22,679 nucleotides of DNA from assembly GCA_018715765.1 (NCBI GenBank), contig DVKY01000120.1:1-22679 (forward strand), in the 5' to 3' direction. The stretch is from Fimivicinus intestinavium (GTDB lineage Bacteria; Bacillota; Clostridia; Oscillospirales; Acutalibacteraceae). This document shows, in pieces, positions 22,424 through 22,679 of the stretch. The position numbers were made by a program, and so were the translations under genes. The notes below the pieces were generated by a model. The model had not been told where the DNA came from and did no database searches. It saw nothing but the letters and a program-made list of their open reading frames with translations. Every line of letters starts with the position of its first letter. Position 1 is the first letter of the stretch.

Positions 22424-22679
22424 CTGGCGTTCGCGTCAGGGATATGCTATACTGATTGCAGCGTCAGTGTACAAGGGGAACATCGCCGCTAAGGCGGGCT
22501 CAGGCGGGTGCTCGCTGCGTTCTCGGGCGCGGTAGGGCGGCGAGCCCTGCCGTGCCCTGCGGCCTTGCGATCCCCTCGCCTGAAGCGGCCTTAAGCGGTC
22601 CTTCGGAGTTTTCAGCCTGTGGCCAGGATGCCTGGCAAGGCAGACGACACAGCCTTCCTTGCCGGAAGGCAAGGAGGAT
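22424..22679. other. GC-rich unassigned sequence at the right edge
   Basis: No supported gene. It has several short inverted repeats, for example CCTTCC/GGAAGG near the right end, and a GC content above its neighbours. One minus-strand frame is open (22436-22672) but encodes an Arg/Pro-rich peptide without a visible ribosome binding site. A repeat copy lies at 22464. The region may belong to an intergenic repeat family or a structured RNA cut by the window edge. Confidence 0.3.
22464..22477 (+). repeat. Dispersed intergenic repeat, copy 3
   Basis: TCAGTGTACAAGGG, same 14-mer and same orientation as at 4771 and 16535. Here the preceding bases are GCG, not GCA. On the minus strand TTGTAC of this copy is 17 nt from TATAGC, so it could overlap a promoter reading leftwards, but the other copies lack a matching -10. 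Confidence 0.65.

Noticed and set aside
22436..22672. Minus-strand open frame of 78 codons at the right edge
   Set aside because: Low-complexity Arg/Pro-rich product, GC-rich DNA and no start signal.
1..22679. CRISPR array, phage, transposon, rRNA or tRNA genes
   Set aside because: No regularly spaced repeats, transposase or integrase motifs, and no cloverleaf or rRNA-like sequence was noticed on either strand.

Overview
The window looks like a chromosomal segment of a low- to mid-GC Firmicute of the class Clostridia, probably a gut Oscillospiraceae/Christensenellaceae-type bacterium. This is inferred from the phoH-ybeY-dgkA order, CoaX, an ECF vitamin S component, Mini-RNase III, a T-box leader, strong AGGAGG ribosome binding sites and many TTGACA-N17-TATAAT-like promoters. 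Most genes are housekeeping. No rRNA, tRNA, CRISPR array, phage gene or transposase was seen.

Layout. Positions 1-307 hold a long intrinsic terminator and unassigned sequence. 308-1853 (minus) carry an ECF S component, probably for pantothenate, and the type III pantothenate kinase coaX. 2051-4632 (minus) is a three-gene ABC exporter: two ABC-2 permeases and an ATPase. 4842-5237 is a compact unit for an 85-residue protein of unknown function. 5257-6462 is a SulP-type permease without a STAS domain. On the plus strand, 6611-7843 hold a CGGC-domain metal-binding protein and a membrane-anchored NlpC/P60-like papain-fold hydrolase. 8017-8325 is an XRE regulator interrupted by an in-frame TGA. 8412-9086 is a hemolysin III family membrane protein, 9235-10131 a PflX-like radical SAM protein, and 10296-11036 (plus) a glycerophosphodiester phosphodiesterase.

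11127-16503 is the most unusual part. A threonine-type T-box leader (specifier ACC) with its own promoter lies upstream of an AraC-family regulator and two overlapping threonyl-tRNA synthetase genes, all on the minus strand. The two ThrRS share near-identical editing and anticodon-binding regions, including a 122-nt stretch without a mismatch, but have clearly different catalytic cores. This suggests gene conversion at the ends and separate selection on the active sites. A 53-codon plus-strand ORF sits between the T-box and araC and shares the T-box terminator as its own.

The right part holds a NimA-like flavin-binding protein (16637-17107), the minus-strand operon obg-mrnC-yitT (19995-17267), and the divergent plus-strand operon phoH-ybeY-dgkA (20277-22384) with a clear terminator. 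A 14-nt sequence, TCAGTGTACAAGGG, occurs three times in intergenic DNA (4771, 16535, 22464), always in the same orientation, and is unexplained.

Functional ties that can be supported: vitamin uptake with phosphorylation (S component plus CoaX); ribosome and RNA quality control (Obg, Mini-III, YbeY, PhoH); threonine-tRNA charging with amino-acid-responsive control (T-box plus two ThrRS).
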